Origin: XYD2-FULL-39-9 sp964363685
Lineage (GTDB): Bacteria > Patescibacteriota > Patescibacteriia > Magasanikbacterales > GWA2-37-8
Length of the DNA: 8,079 bases
Direction of reading: 5' to 3'
NCBI GenBank assembly: GCA_964363685.1
Contig: CAYIJG010000046.1
Span: forward strand, 1 to 8,079
Shown here: in pieces, positions 1 through 7,018 of the stretch
Layout: each line of letters opens with the position of its first letter
Numbering within the stretch: position 1 is the stretch's first letter
The notes under the pieces: generated by a model
Seen by the model: only the letters and a program-made list of their open reading frames with translations
Databases searched by the model: none
Told to the model about the DNA's origin: nothing
Made by a program: the position numbers and the translations under genes

Positions 1-10
1 AAATCAAGAG

Positions 11-46
11 TCCCGTCCTTCGCGAAGAACGGGATTTTTGTTTTTT
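11..46 (+). terminator. Rho-independent terminator of an upstream gene
   Basis: TCCCGT pairs with ACGGGA, and after one C-A mismatch CTTCG pairs with CGAAG, giving an almost loopless stem at 11-34. It is followed by a T-rich run interrupted by one G (35-46). It must end transcription of a gene to the left of the window and isolates the prepilin peptidase gene from upstream read-through. Confidence 0.85.
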
Positions 47-54
47 AGTAATTG

Positions 55-63
55 TGTTATGAT
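55..63 (+). promoter_or_regulatory. Extended -10 promoter, probably giving a leaderless mRNA
   Basis: TGT followed by TATGAT (58-63) fits an extended -10 element (TGn plus hexamer). No good -35 is visible; the expected region is the T-run of the preceding terminator. A start seven bases after the hexamer falls at about 70, two bases before the ATG at 72, leaving no room for a ribosome-binding site. The same layout recurs before the gene at 2920. Confidence 0.55.
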
Positions 64-71
64 ATATCATT

Positions 72-857
72 ATGTATTACTATCAATTTTTCGGTAAGTT
101 TGCCTATCTCATTATTTTTTTATTAGGGTTATCCGTAGGTAGCTTTTTGAATTCTTGGATTTGGCGTGTGCGGGAAAATTTTCGGATTACCAGTGGACGA
201 AGTATGTGCCCCATCTGCCGTCGTCAGTTGCATTGGTATGAAAATATTCCGGTCTTAAGTTTTTTGGCTTTGCGAGGTAAATGTTTGACTTGTAAGAATC
301 CTATTCCCATTCATTATACTTTGGTAGAAATCGGTACCGCTATTTTATTTGTTCTCCTTGCCAGACACACCTTAAATCATCCTGTTGAAAATTATTTATA
401 CTTTTTACGTAATATAATTTTTTTGATTCTCCTGACTGTGGTTTTTGTTTATGACGCTCTTTATCAAGAAATTTTATCCGAAATTGTTTGGTTGGGATCT
501 TTGATTGGCGTTTTTTTTAATATTTATTTGGATTATAGTATTACCTCAATGTTGCTAGGCGCGGTCTTTATTAGTGGCTTTTTCTTGCTCCAGTTTGCCG
601 TTTCCAAAGGCCGTTGGATTGGGGGCGGGGATGTGCGACTGGGAGTGATGATGGGGTTGTGGTTAGGTTGGCCAGTAAGTTTGGCTGCGCTTTTTATTGC
701 TTATATTTCCGGAGCGGTAGTCAGTCTAGCTTTATTGGTTTTGAAGAAAAAAACTTTAAAGAGCGCCACGCCATTTGGAACTTATTTGGCTATGGCGACG
801 CTTATTTGTGTTGTTTGGGGAGATAGAATTGTAGATTGGTATATGGGACTGTTGTAG
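72..857 (+). CDS. Type IV prepilin peptidase (PilD/GspO-like)
   Basis: This polytopic inner-membrane aspartic protease (261 residues) should cleave the short leader of type IV pilins and related pseudopilins; many homologues also N-methylate the mature end. The N-terminal cytoplasmic domain has two CxxC pairs (C46/C49 and C71/C74), as in zinc-binding PilD. The predicted catalytic aspartates are D128, in FVYDALY, and D187, in the GGGD motif of the GxGD family. The usual IPD after the first aspartate is replaced by LSE. A PFGTYLAMATL segment near the C-terminus matches the family, and about seven or eight hydrophobic segments are visible. The ATG at 72 precedes a standard N-terminal helix and suits a leaderless message. 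No pilin or assembly genes are in the window. It ends four bases before ligA, suggesting co-transcription. Confidence 0.93.
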   Translation: MYYYQFFGKFAYLIIFLLGLSVGSFLNSWIWRVRENFRITSGRSMCPICRRQLHWYENIPVLSFLALRGKCLTCKNPIPIHYTLVEIGTAILFVLLARHTLNHPVENYLYFLRNIIFLILLTVVFVYDALYQEILSEIVWLGSLIGVFFNIYLDYSITSMLLGAVFISGFFLLQFAVSKGRWIGGGDVRLGVMMGLWLGWPVSLAALFIAYISGAVVSLALLVLKKKTLKSATPFGTYLAMATLICVVWGDRIVDWYMGLL

Positions 858-861
858 CGCT

Positions 862-2904
862 ATGTCAATTTCCAAAGAATTAAAAACTAGAACTGAAAAA
901 CTGCGGGCACAAATTGATGATTTGCGTTATCGTTATCATGTCTTAAATGATCCGCAAGTGACCGATGCGATGTATGAGGGTCTCATGGATGAATTACGTA
1001 AGATAGAAACTCAAAATCCAGAACTTGTTACCCCCGATTCTCCGACCCAGCGAGTAGCAGGTCAGCCATCAGAAAAATTTGAAAAAATTAAACACTCCGT
1101 GCCGCAATGGTCTTTTAATGATGCTTTTAGCGCAGAAGACATGTTGGATTGGGAAGAAAGGATTTTGAAGATACTGGAGAAAGAATTGGACGCTCGCCCC
1201 AGCGACTTAGATTATGTTTGTGAATTGAAAATAGACGGTTTGCATATGGTGCTAACCTATGAAAATGGCCAGCTTAAAACCGCCGCTACTAGAGGTGATG
1301 GTCAAGTGGGAGAAAATGTGACGACTAATATTAAAACCATTTGGTCGGTGCCGATAAAATTAACCGAAAGTTTGAGTTTGGTCGCTGAGGGCGAAGTTTG
1401 GATGGATAAAAACATGTTAATAACAATAAATAAAGAAAGAGAAAAACAAGGCGAACTGCTGTTTGCTAATCCCCGCAATGCCGCTGCCGGCACGATTCGC
1501 CAACTTGATCCGGCCATTGTGTCCGCGCGTAAATTATCTCTTACCGCGTATGATATTTCCAGTGATAATACCCCAACTTCGCAAGAAGAAGAGTTAAAGT
1601 TATTAAAAAAATTAGGTTTTAAAACTGATACCCATTGGAAAGTTTGTAAAAATTTAACTGAAATTTTTGAGTTTCATAAATATTGGCAAAAACAAAAGAT
1701 GAGCCAAGATTTTTGGATAGATGGCGTGGTGATAAAAGTTAATCAAAAAAAATATCAAAATGCATTGGGTTTTACTGGCAAAGCCCCGCGCTGGGCTATA
1801 GCCTATAAGTTTCCAGCTGAACAGGGCACAACCAAAATAAAGGAAATAATCTGGGGTGTAGGCCGTACGGGCGCGATTACCCCGGTGGCCGTGATGGATC
1901 CAGTCAAGCTCGCTGGCACGACGGTGACTCACGCCACGCTTCATAATTGGGATGAAATAGAACGTTTGGGAGTAAAGGTAGGTGATACGGTGGTGGTGGA
2001 AAAAGCCGGAGATATTATTCCAAAAATTATCAGAGTTTTGGATAAACTGCGAACTGGCGAAGAGAAAAAAATAAAAGAACCAAAAATTTGCCCGATCTGT
2101 AAAAGTGAAGTAAGAAGAAAAGATGTAATCGATGCCAAGCAGGAACAAAGCGTCGCTTTATTTTGCGCGAACAAAAACTGTTTTGCTCAGCAGTCGCGTC
2201 GTATTATCCATTTTGTGGGCAAGGCTGGGTTTGATATAGATGGGTTAGGTAAAAAAATTGTGGAGCAACTGGTCAAAGAAGGTTTGGTAGAGACGCCAGC
2301 TGATATTTTTGTGTTGAGTAAAGGAGATTTGGAACCACTGGAGCGTTTTGCTGAAAAATCTGCAGATAATTTGATTACCGCCATCGCTCAATCAAAAAGT
2401 ATTTCTTTAGCAAGTTTTATCAATGCTTTAGGTATTTCTCATGTGGGAGAAGAAACAGCGATAAAGTTGGCGCAGAAGTTTTCTACGATAGATAATGTAA
2501 TCAAAGCTAGCTTGGAAAATTTGGAAAATATAGAAGATGTGGGTCCGCAAGTATCTTCGTCTATTTATAAATATTTTAGAGATGAAAAAAGCCATAAACT
2601 AGTTCAGGATTTGATTAAAAACGGCGTAAAAATTTCCAGTTTTCAATTTCCAGTTTCTAATTCTAAGTTCGCCGGAAAGACTTTTGTCCTTACTGGCACT
2701 CTCAGTTCTATGAGCAGGGATGAGGCAAAGGCAAAAATTCGTAGTTTGGGCGGAGAGATGTCTGAAAGCGTCAGTAAAAAAACAGATTATGTAGTGGTAG
2801 GGGTTGAACCTGGGAGTAAGGCTAAAAAGGCAAGGGAGTTGGGGGTAAAAATTTTGGATGAAAATGAATTTTTTAAGTTCCTGGATTCTTCTTCAAAAAA
2901 ATGA
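862..2904 (+). CDS. ligA: NAD-dependent DNA ligase LigA
   Basis: It seals nicks using NAD+ as adenylate donor in replication and repair. At 680 residues it is full length (E. coli LigA has 671). Domain Ia (about 1-75) has the NMN-binding YH near 25-26 and D35/Y38. The nucleotidyltransferase domain carries the KIDG motif with the adenylated lysine K123, IDGVVIK (286-292) and WAIAYKFP with K316. Then come an OB fold (about 325-400), a four-cysteine zinc finger (C410, C413, C435, C440), helix-hairpin-helix repeats (about 445-595) and a BRCT domain (about 602-680). The common MLSL before the NTase core reads QWSF here. The linker before BRCT has a small tandem repeat. The ATG at 862 lies four bases after the previous stop with no Shine-Dalgarno, so translation may be coupled. 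Its TGA stop overlaps the next promoter. Confidence 0.97.
   Translation: MSISKELKTRTEKLRAQIDDLRYRYHVLNDPQVTDAMYEGLMDELRKIETQNPELVTPDSPTQRVAGQPSEKFEKIKHSVPQWSFNDAFSAEDMLDWEERILKILEKELDARPSDLDYVCELKIDGLHMVLTYENGQLKTAATRGDGQVGENVTTNIKTIWSVPIKLTESLSLVAEGEVWMDKNMLITINKEREKQGELLFANPRNAAAGTIRQLDPAIVSARKLSLTAYDISSDNTPTSQEEELKLLKKLGFKTDTHWKVCKNLTEIFEFHKYWQKQKMSQDFWIDGVVIKVNQKKYQNALGFTGKAPRWAIAYKFPAEQGTTKIKEIIWGVGRTGAITPVAVMDPVKLAGTTVTHATLHNWDEIERLGVKVGDTVVVEKAGDIIPKIIRVLDKLRTGEEKKIKEPKICPICKSEVRRKDVIDAKQEQSVALFCANKNCFAQQSRRIIHFVGKAGFDIDGLGKKIVEQLVKEGLVETPADIFVLSKGDLEPLERFAEKSADNLITAIAQSKSISLASFINALGISHVGEETAIKLAQKFSTIDNVIKASLENLENIEDVGPQVSSSIYKYFRDEKSHKLVQDLIKNGVKISSFQFPVSNSKFAGKTFVLTGTLSSMSRDEAKAKIRSLGGEMSESVSKKTDYVVVGVEPGSKAKKARELGVKILDENEFFKFLDSSSKK
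2631..2656 (+). repeat. Short tandem repeat in the ligA interdomain linker
   Basis: AATTTCCAGTTT occurs at 2631-2642 and again at 2645-2656, a period of 14 bases. It encodes the low-complexity stretch ISSFQFPVSN between the helix-hairpin-helix and BRCT domains. The unit is not a multiple of three, so gain or loss of one copy would shift the frame and remove BRCT. Confidence 0.7.
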
Positions 2905-2910
2905 TAAGAT
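2902..2910 (+). promoter_or_regulatory. Extended -10 promoter overlapping the ligA stop
   Basis: TGA followed by TAAGAT (2905-2910) fits an extended -10 element, and its TGA is also the ligA stop codon. The predicted start at about 2917 is three bases before the ATG at 2920. No -35 or Shine-Dalgarno is apparent. It could give the PEP synthase gene its own leaderless transcript besides read-through from ligA. Confidence 0.45.
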
Positions 2911-2919
2911 ATACAAACT

Positions 2920-5900
2920 ATGTATATTCGTTGGTTCAAAGATTTAACTATCAAAGACATTCCTTCGGTTGGAGGCAAAAATGCTTCTCTTGGCGAAATG
3001 TATGCCAAACTTACTTCTAAGGGTATGAAAGTACCCAATGGTTTTGCGTTGACTGCGGATGTCTATTGGGATTTTATAAAAGAAAATAATTTAGACAAAA
3101 AAATAAAAGAGACATTAAGAGGTTTAGATAAAAAAGATATCAAAGAATTGGCTCGGGTGGGAAGCAAGATTCGCAAAATGATTCTAGATTCCAAGTTTCC
3201 CAAACAAATAGAAAAAGAAATAATTAGTGCTTATCACGAATTAAGTGAGTTAGCATATAAAAAGGATGCGAAGTCCGCAGGACGGAGCCCCATACCGAGC
3301 CGTCGTAACGGCTCTGGTATTGGGGTAGCGGTGCGCAGTAGCGCCACAGCCGAAGATTTGCCGGATGCCAGTTTTGCCGGACAGCAAGAAACATATCTCA
3401 ATGTCCGCGGTGAAAAAGAATTATTACTCGCCAGCAAAAAATGTATAGCATCATTATTTACAGACCGAGCTATTTCATATCGTGAGGACAAAGGCTATGA
3501 ACATACAAATATCGCCTTATCGGTTGGGGTGCAAGAAATGGTGCGATCAGATGTGGGTGCAAGTGGCGTTTTGTTTACCCTAGATACTGAATCAGGTTTC
3601 AAAGGTGTGGTTCTTATCAATGCCTCCTATGGACTTGGTGAATATGTGGTCAAAGGCCAGGTTACCCCTGATCAGTTTTATGTGTTCAAAAATGGGGTTA
3701 AAAATGGTTTTAAGTCTATTATTAGCAGACGTCTTGGCAGTAAGGAAGTAAAACTTGTGTATGGTAAAGTTGGTACCAAGCAAGAAAAAGTAAAACCCTC
3801 GGACCAGAGAAATTATTGTTTGACCGATGAGGAAGTGTTGCAATTATCCAAGTGGGGGATGCTGATAGAAGAACATTATGGCCATCCAATGGATATAGAA
3901 TGGGCCAAAGATGGAATTTCCGGCAAGTTATTTATTGTGCAAGCCAGATCCGAAACTGTCCGTTCCAAAATAATAAATACGATCGAGCAATACCAATTAA
4001 AACAAAAAGAAAAAGGCAAAGTTTTGCTGACTGGATCCAGCGTCGGTCAAAAGATTGGGCAGGGCAGGGCCAGAGTTATCAATTCTCCCAAACAAATGAA
4101 ACAGTTCAAACCTGGAGAAGTTTTGATAACCAGAATTACTGATCCTGATTGGGAGCCTATCATGCGTATTGCGAGCGCTATTGTGACTGAACAAGGTGGT
4201 AAGACCTCACATGCGGCTATTGTGAGCCGTGAGCTTGGCACACCAGCCATTGTCGGGGCAGCCAAGGCCCGCCAGACTATCAAGACTGGTGAAGAAGTGA
4301 CTGTATCGTGCGCAGAGGGTGAAACCGGCTATGTCTATAAAGGATTATTGCCGTTTGAAGTTATCCGCACAGAAATAAAAAACGTGCCAAACACTCGTAC
4401 CAAGATAATGATGAATGTGGGTGATCCAAGCAATGCTTTTACGTTGGCAAATTTGCCAAATGATGGTGTGGGCTTGGCTCGGGAAGAATTTATCTTTACC
4501 AATTTTGTCAAAATTCACCCTCTAGCGCTAGTCAATTACAAAGACCAGCCCAAAGATGTTAAAGCCAAAATAGACGCGCTCACAAGCGATTATAAAGATA
4601 AATCAAAGTACTGTGTAGACAAGCTCGCCGAGGGTATCGCCTTTATCACTTCTGCTTTTCATCCAAATGATGTGATTGTCCGTTTGTCAGATTTCAAGAC
4701 CAATGAATATGCAACGTTAATCGGTGGGCAAGCTTATGAACCAAAAGAAGAAAACCCAATGATTGGTTGGCGAGGCGCTTCTCGTTATTATGATCCAAAA
4801 TATAAAGCCGGATTCAAACTAGAATGTGAAGCTATCAAAAAAGTCCGCAATGAGTGGGGGATGAAAAACTTGATTGTGATGGTGCCGTTTTGTCGTACAA
4901 TCGAAGAAGGCAAAAAAGTAATGGCCGTGATGAAAGAATTTGGTTTGGAGCGAGGTAAAGATGGCCTCAAAGTTTATGTCATGTGTGAGATTCCGGCTAA
5001 TGTAATTTTGGCCAAAGAATTTTGTGAGATTTTCGATGGGTTTAGTATTGGCTCAAATGATTTGACTCAACTCACGCTTGGGGTAGATAGAGATTCTGCC
5101 TTAGTGAGTCATGTTTATGATGAAAAAAACGAAGCCGTAAAAACTTTGATTAGACAAGTAATAAAAGTAGCTCATGAAAATAAGCGCAAAGTTGGTATTT
5201 GTGGTCAAGCGCCAAGTGATTATCCGGAGTTTGCCGAATTTTTGGTGCAAGAGGGGATAGATAGTATTTCTCTTAACCCAGATACAGTTATCAAAACCCG
5301 TGAGCGCATCGCCAGTATGGAGAAGAAAGTGGCTGCCAAACCAGCCAGCAGTTTCAAGATGAACGTGGCCTCCAAAATGCTTTTGATTTTTGGAATGTTG
5401 GGACTCACGACAATTTTGGGTGGCTATACTTGTCAGAATGTAAACGCGAATAAAATGTCAGCGGAAGAAGTAAAGATAGAAGTAGAGAATAAAGTAGCTT
5501 TGGCAAAGTCTGAAACAAAACGGGAATTAGAGAAGGAGTTTGAAAATAAAATTTCAACCCTAACAACTACTTATAGTGAAGATAGTTTTGCTAAATTTAG
5601 ACTTTCTTATCCAGTTGGTTGGACGATAACGCATATAGATAATAAAGACTTCAATCACATGAATAATCTGATTTCGTTTGATTCACCTGAAAGTCCTGTT
5701 GGAAATGCTGGTGTACATATAAGTTCATTTGTTGTCGCTCTGAGCAAAGATAGCGCGCTTTCTATTTTTCCCAAGGAATCATTTAAAAAAGATGCAACCA
5801 CCACTTCGTGGTTAGGTTTTAAAATAGCACAACAGTTTGTGGTGCCTTATGCTGAGCCTTATCACGATGTGAAAGTTTGGCGTTTAACTTCAGATGATTT

Positions 5901-5994
5901 AACAAAGAATGGATTGATTCTAGAAATATCTGGCACTATTGATTATTTTGATAAAATAATCAATTCAATAAAAGAGTTTAAAATTAATCAATAA
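2920..5994 (+). CDS. ppsA: Phosphoenolpyruvate synthase with a C-terminal membrane-anchor extension
   Basis: PEP synthase converts ATP, pyruvate and water to AMP, PEP and phosphate, feeding gluconeogenesis. Residues 1-795 align by eye with E. coli PpsA (792 aa): an ATP-grasp, pyruvate-phosphate-dikinase-type N-terminal domain (about 15-350, with VRSSATAEDLPDASFAGQQE and MDIEWAKDG); a swivelling phosphohistidine domain with catalytic H431 in GGKTSHAAIVSRELG; and a TIM-barrel PEP-binding domain with GSNDLTQLTLGVDRDS (711-726) and C761 in GICGQ. Two features are odd. Residues 115-134 are an insertion encoded by a GC-rich hairpin. After residue 800 come about 220 extra residues: a basic linker, a transmembrane helix, a coiled coil and a globular domain. 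Catalytic residues are intact, so the enzyme is probably active. No Shine-Dalgarno is present; the start fits the family N-terminus (GGKNASLGEM). Confidence 0.93.
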   Translation: MYIRWFKDLTIKDIPSVGGKNASLGEMYAKLTSKGMKVPNGFALTADVYWDFIKENNLDKKIKETLRGLDKKDIKELARVGSKIRKMILDSKFPKQIEKEIISAYHELSELAYKKDAKSAGRSPIPSRRNGSGIGVAVRSSATAEDLPDASFAGQQETYLNVRGEKELLLASKKCIASLFTDRAISYREDKGYEHTNIALSVGVQEMVRSDVGASGVLFTLDTESGFKGVVLINASYGLGEYVVKGQVTPDQFYVFKNGVKNGFKSIISRRLGSKEVKLVYGKVGTKQEKVKPSDQRNYCLTDEEVLQLSKWGMLIEEHYGHPMDIEWAKDGISGKLFIVQARSETVRSKIINTIEQYQLKQKEKGKVLLTGSSVGQKIGQGRARVINSPKQMKQFKPGEVLITRITDPDWEPIMRIASAIVTEQGGKTSHAAIVSRELGTPAIVGAAKARQTIKTGEEVTVSCAEGETGYVYKGLLPFEVIRTEIKNVPNTRTKIMMNVGDPSNAFTLANLPNDGVGLAREEFIFTNFVKIHPLALVNYKDQPKDVKAKIDALTSDYKDKSKYCVDKLAEGIAFITSAFHPNDVIVRLSDFKTNEYATLIGGQAYEPKEENPMIGWRGASRYYDPKYKAGFKLECEAIKKVRNEWGMKNLIVMVPFCRTIEEGKKVMAVMKEFGLERGKDGLKVYVMCEIPANVILAKEFCEIFDGFSIGSNDLTQLTLGVDRDSALVSHVYDEKNEAVKTLIRQVIKVAHENKRKVGICGQAPSDYPEFAEFLVQEGIDSISLNPDTVIKTRERIASMEKKVAAKPASSFKMNVASKMLLIFGMLGLTTILGGYTCQNVNANKMSAEEVKIEVENKVALAKSETKRELEKEFENKISTLTTTYSEDSFAKFRLSYPVGWTITHIDNKDFNHMNNLISFDSPESPVGNAGVHISSFVVALSKDSALSIFPKESFKKDATTTSWLGFKIAQQFVVPYAEPYHDVKVWRLTSDDLTKNGLILEISGTIDYFDKIINSIKEFKINQ
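3273..3325 (+). repeat. GC-rich palindromic element inserted in frame in ppsA
   Basis: Positions 3288-3303 pair with 3308-3325 over 16 base pairs, with two single bulged T bases and a CGTA loop; GAGCCGT/ACGGCTC is the inner arm. Just upstream, GTCC-gca-GGAC (3273-3283) makes a small second hairpin. The stretch is much richer in GC than its surroundings. It encodes residues of about 118-135, which have no counterpart in E. coli PpsA, where this loop is roughly 18 residues shorter. It looks like a protein-tolerated palindromic insertion, similar in concept to the Rickettsia palindromic elements. Confidence 0.65.
5323..5994 (+). other. C-terminal extension of PEP synthase: TM helix, coiled coil, extracytoplasmic domain
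   Basis: Encodes residues 802-1024, beyond the normal PpsA end. A basic stretch (KKVAAKPASSFKMNVASK) precedes a hydrophobic helix at about 819-837, so by the positive-inside rule the catalytic part stays in the cytoplasm and the rest is outside. Residues 847-882 are charged and helical (EEVKIEVENK...ELEKEFENK), probably a coiled coil. Residues of about 888-1024 (FAKFRLSYPVGWTITHI onward) resemble, by eye, the beta-rich 'YPxGW' domains common in exported lipoproteins and PsbP-like proteins. C838 is not in a lipobox. The reading frame is continuous, with no stop or frameshift at the junction. Confidence 0.7.
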
Positions 5995-6022
5995 ATTTAT
6001 TCACTAATTAATTCAAAAATAT

Positions 6023-6343
6023 ATGTGTGATGATAAAATGGGAAGCGGTAGTAAAGAAGGCGGAAGTTGCTGTGCAGGACATGGTATGGCTTGGGGTCAT
6101 AAATCTTGGCTTTGCTGGCTTATCGGCGCGGTGGTGCTTGTGATAGTTTTTTGCACAGGCTATAAGCTTGGTATGTTGAGAGCCTATCTAGGTGGTTGGG
6201 GGTATGAAGGCGGAAATTATCCATCCCAAATGATGTATCGTGGCGGTAATGTGTTGTATAGAGGGGGAATGATGGGGAATTGGCAGTATGCAGAAGATGC
6301 AGAGCGTTTGGAGGATCAGGTGACTAGTAGTCTTAAGCAGTAG
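6023..6343 (+). CDS. Small Cys/His-containing single-helix membrane protein
   Basis: I do not recognise a named family. The 106-residue product has a short polar N-terminus with C2, a CC pair (C16, C17), H20 and H26, then one hydrophobic helix (about 28-47, itself containing C31 and C44). A Gly/Met/Tyr-rich segment follows (about 50-87, with repeated RGG and MM), then a short acidic helix. The Cys/His cluster next to a membrane could bind a metal ion, but no known motif is met. In-frame ATGs at codons 6 and 22 are alternative starts; the first is preferred because it keeps C2 and lies 28 bases after ppsA. No Shine-Dalgarno is seen. It is the last gene of the plus-strand run, directly followed by the palindromic terminator, and is probably co-transcribed with ppsA. 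Confidence 0.75.
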   Translation: MCDDKMGSGSKEGGSCCAGHGMAWGHKSWLCWLIGAVVLVIVFCTGYKLGMLRAYLGGWGYEGGNYPSQMMYRGGNVLYRGGMMGNWQYAEDAERLEDQVTSSLKQ

Positions 6344-6348
6344 AATTT

Positions 6349-6392
6349 TAAATCAAAACCCCGCTCGCCTAGGCGAGCGGGGTTTTGATTTA
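6349..6392. terminator. Perfect 44-bp palindrome acting as bidirectional terminator
   Basis: The sequence is an exact inverted repeat about 6370/6371, with a 20-nt GC-rich core (CCGCTCGCCTAGGCGAGCGG, 6361-6380) flanked by AAAACC and GGTTTT. Read from either strand, the GC stem is followed by TTTTGATTT. It begins five bases after the stop of the plus-strand gene and ends one base before the stop codon of the minus-strand sigma factor gene, so it can end both converging transcripts. The core recurs at 7569-7588. Confidence 0.88.
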
Positions 6393-6393
6393 C

Positions 6394-6963
6394 TTAATTT
6401 TTAATTATAGAACGAATATCCTCCGTAGCTCTTTTTAATCTTTGTTTAGCAGCATTAAGTTTTATACCAAGAATTTTAGCTATCTCTTTAACCTCCATTC
6501 CTCCCAATCTAAGTTTAATAACTTCCCTATGTTCTGTAGGGAGGGCTTCTATAGCAGTGTAGAGTTTGTCATTCTTTTCTTTTTGTAAGTACTCTTCTTC
6601 TGGATTTTTTCCTGGATGCTGAGCTTCAAAGTAACCTGGTATTTCATCTACAAGACCTTTATCGTGCTTCCTTTTTTTACTCCTTGATTCATCAAATATT
6701 AAATTTCTTGTTATTTTAAATAACCAAGTTTTTATATCTGATTCACCCTTGAAACCATTTTTTCCTTTAATTGCTATAACTGCTTTATGTATTACTGCTT
6801 GTGCAATTTCTTTAGCATCCGTATCTGAGAGATGGCTGTTTATTTGGTGAGCAATACTAATTATGTAATGTCTATTCTCCTCTAATTTATTTAAAACAAT
6901 CGCTTCGGTTGGTTTATTTATTGATTCAGATGATGGTAAAAAAGTAGGGGATACCTCGTTCAT
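6394..6963 (-). CDS. ECF-type sigma-70 family RNA polymerase sigma factor
   Basis: A 189-residue alternative sigma factor that should direct RNA polymerase to a specific promoter set. Region 2 (about 24-98) contains the core-binding and -10-recognising helices, with FKGESDIKTWLFKITRNLIFDESRSKKRK typical of ECF regions 2.3-2.4. A variable acidic linker (about 100-130) follows. Region 4 (about 133-187) has LPTEHREVIKLRLGGMEVKEIAKILGI, a helix-turn-helix for the -35 element, and a basic end (AAKQRLKRATEDI). There is no region 3, in keeping with the ECF group. The first 22 residues are polar and probably disordered. No anti-sigma gene lies next to it: the downstream side is the convergent terminator and the upstream neighbour is an unrelated GC-rich orphan. 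Its codons match the AT-rich host genes. The class and the regulon cannot be judged from sequence. Confidence 0.9.
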   Translation of the reverse strand: MNEVSPTFLPSSESINKPTEAIVLNKLEENRHYIISIAHQINSHLSDTDAKEIAQAVIHKAVIAIKGKNGFKGESDIKTWLFKITRNLIFDESRSKKRKHDKGLVDEIPGYFEAQHPGKNPEEEYLQKEKNDKLYTAIEALPTEHREVIKLRLGGMEVKEIAKILGIKLNAAKQRLKRATEDIRSIIKN

Positions 6964-6989
6964 ATTTAAGAGTTATTTTTATCTTCTGA

Positions 6990-7018
6990 ATAATAACATA
7001 AATAAAAAAAAGGAACAA
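6990..7018 (-). promoter_or_regulatory. Possible weak promoter of the sigma factor gene
   Basis: On the minus strand TTGTTC (7018-7013) and TATTAT (6995-6990) are 17 bases apart, giving a start near 6983 and a leader of about 20 bases. The -35 is poor and overlaps the base of the upstream gene's terminator. There is no Shine-Dalgarno before the ATG at 6963. Read-through of that terminator is an alternative source of transcript. Confidence 0.3.

Noticed and set aside
1654..2148. Minus-strand open frame of 164 codons
   Set aside because: It lies wholly inside ligA, whose domains and motifs are intact; the reverse frame has no recognisable features or start signals.
2787..3038. Minus-strand frame across the ligA-ppsA junction
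   Set aside because: It overlaps the conserved LigA BRCT end and the PpsA N-terminus and has no supporting signals.
5431..5433. Lipobox cysteine (C838) making the PpsA extension a lipoprotein
   Set aside because: The preceding residues GYT do not fit the lipobox, and the helix is internal rather than N-terminal.
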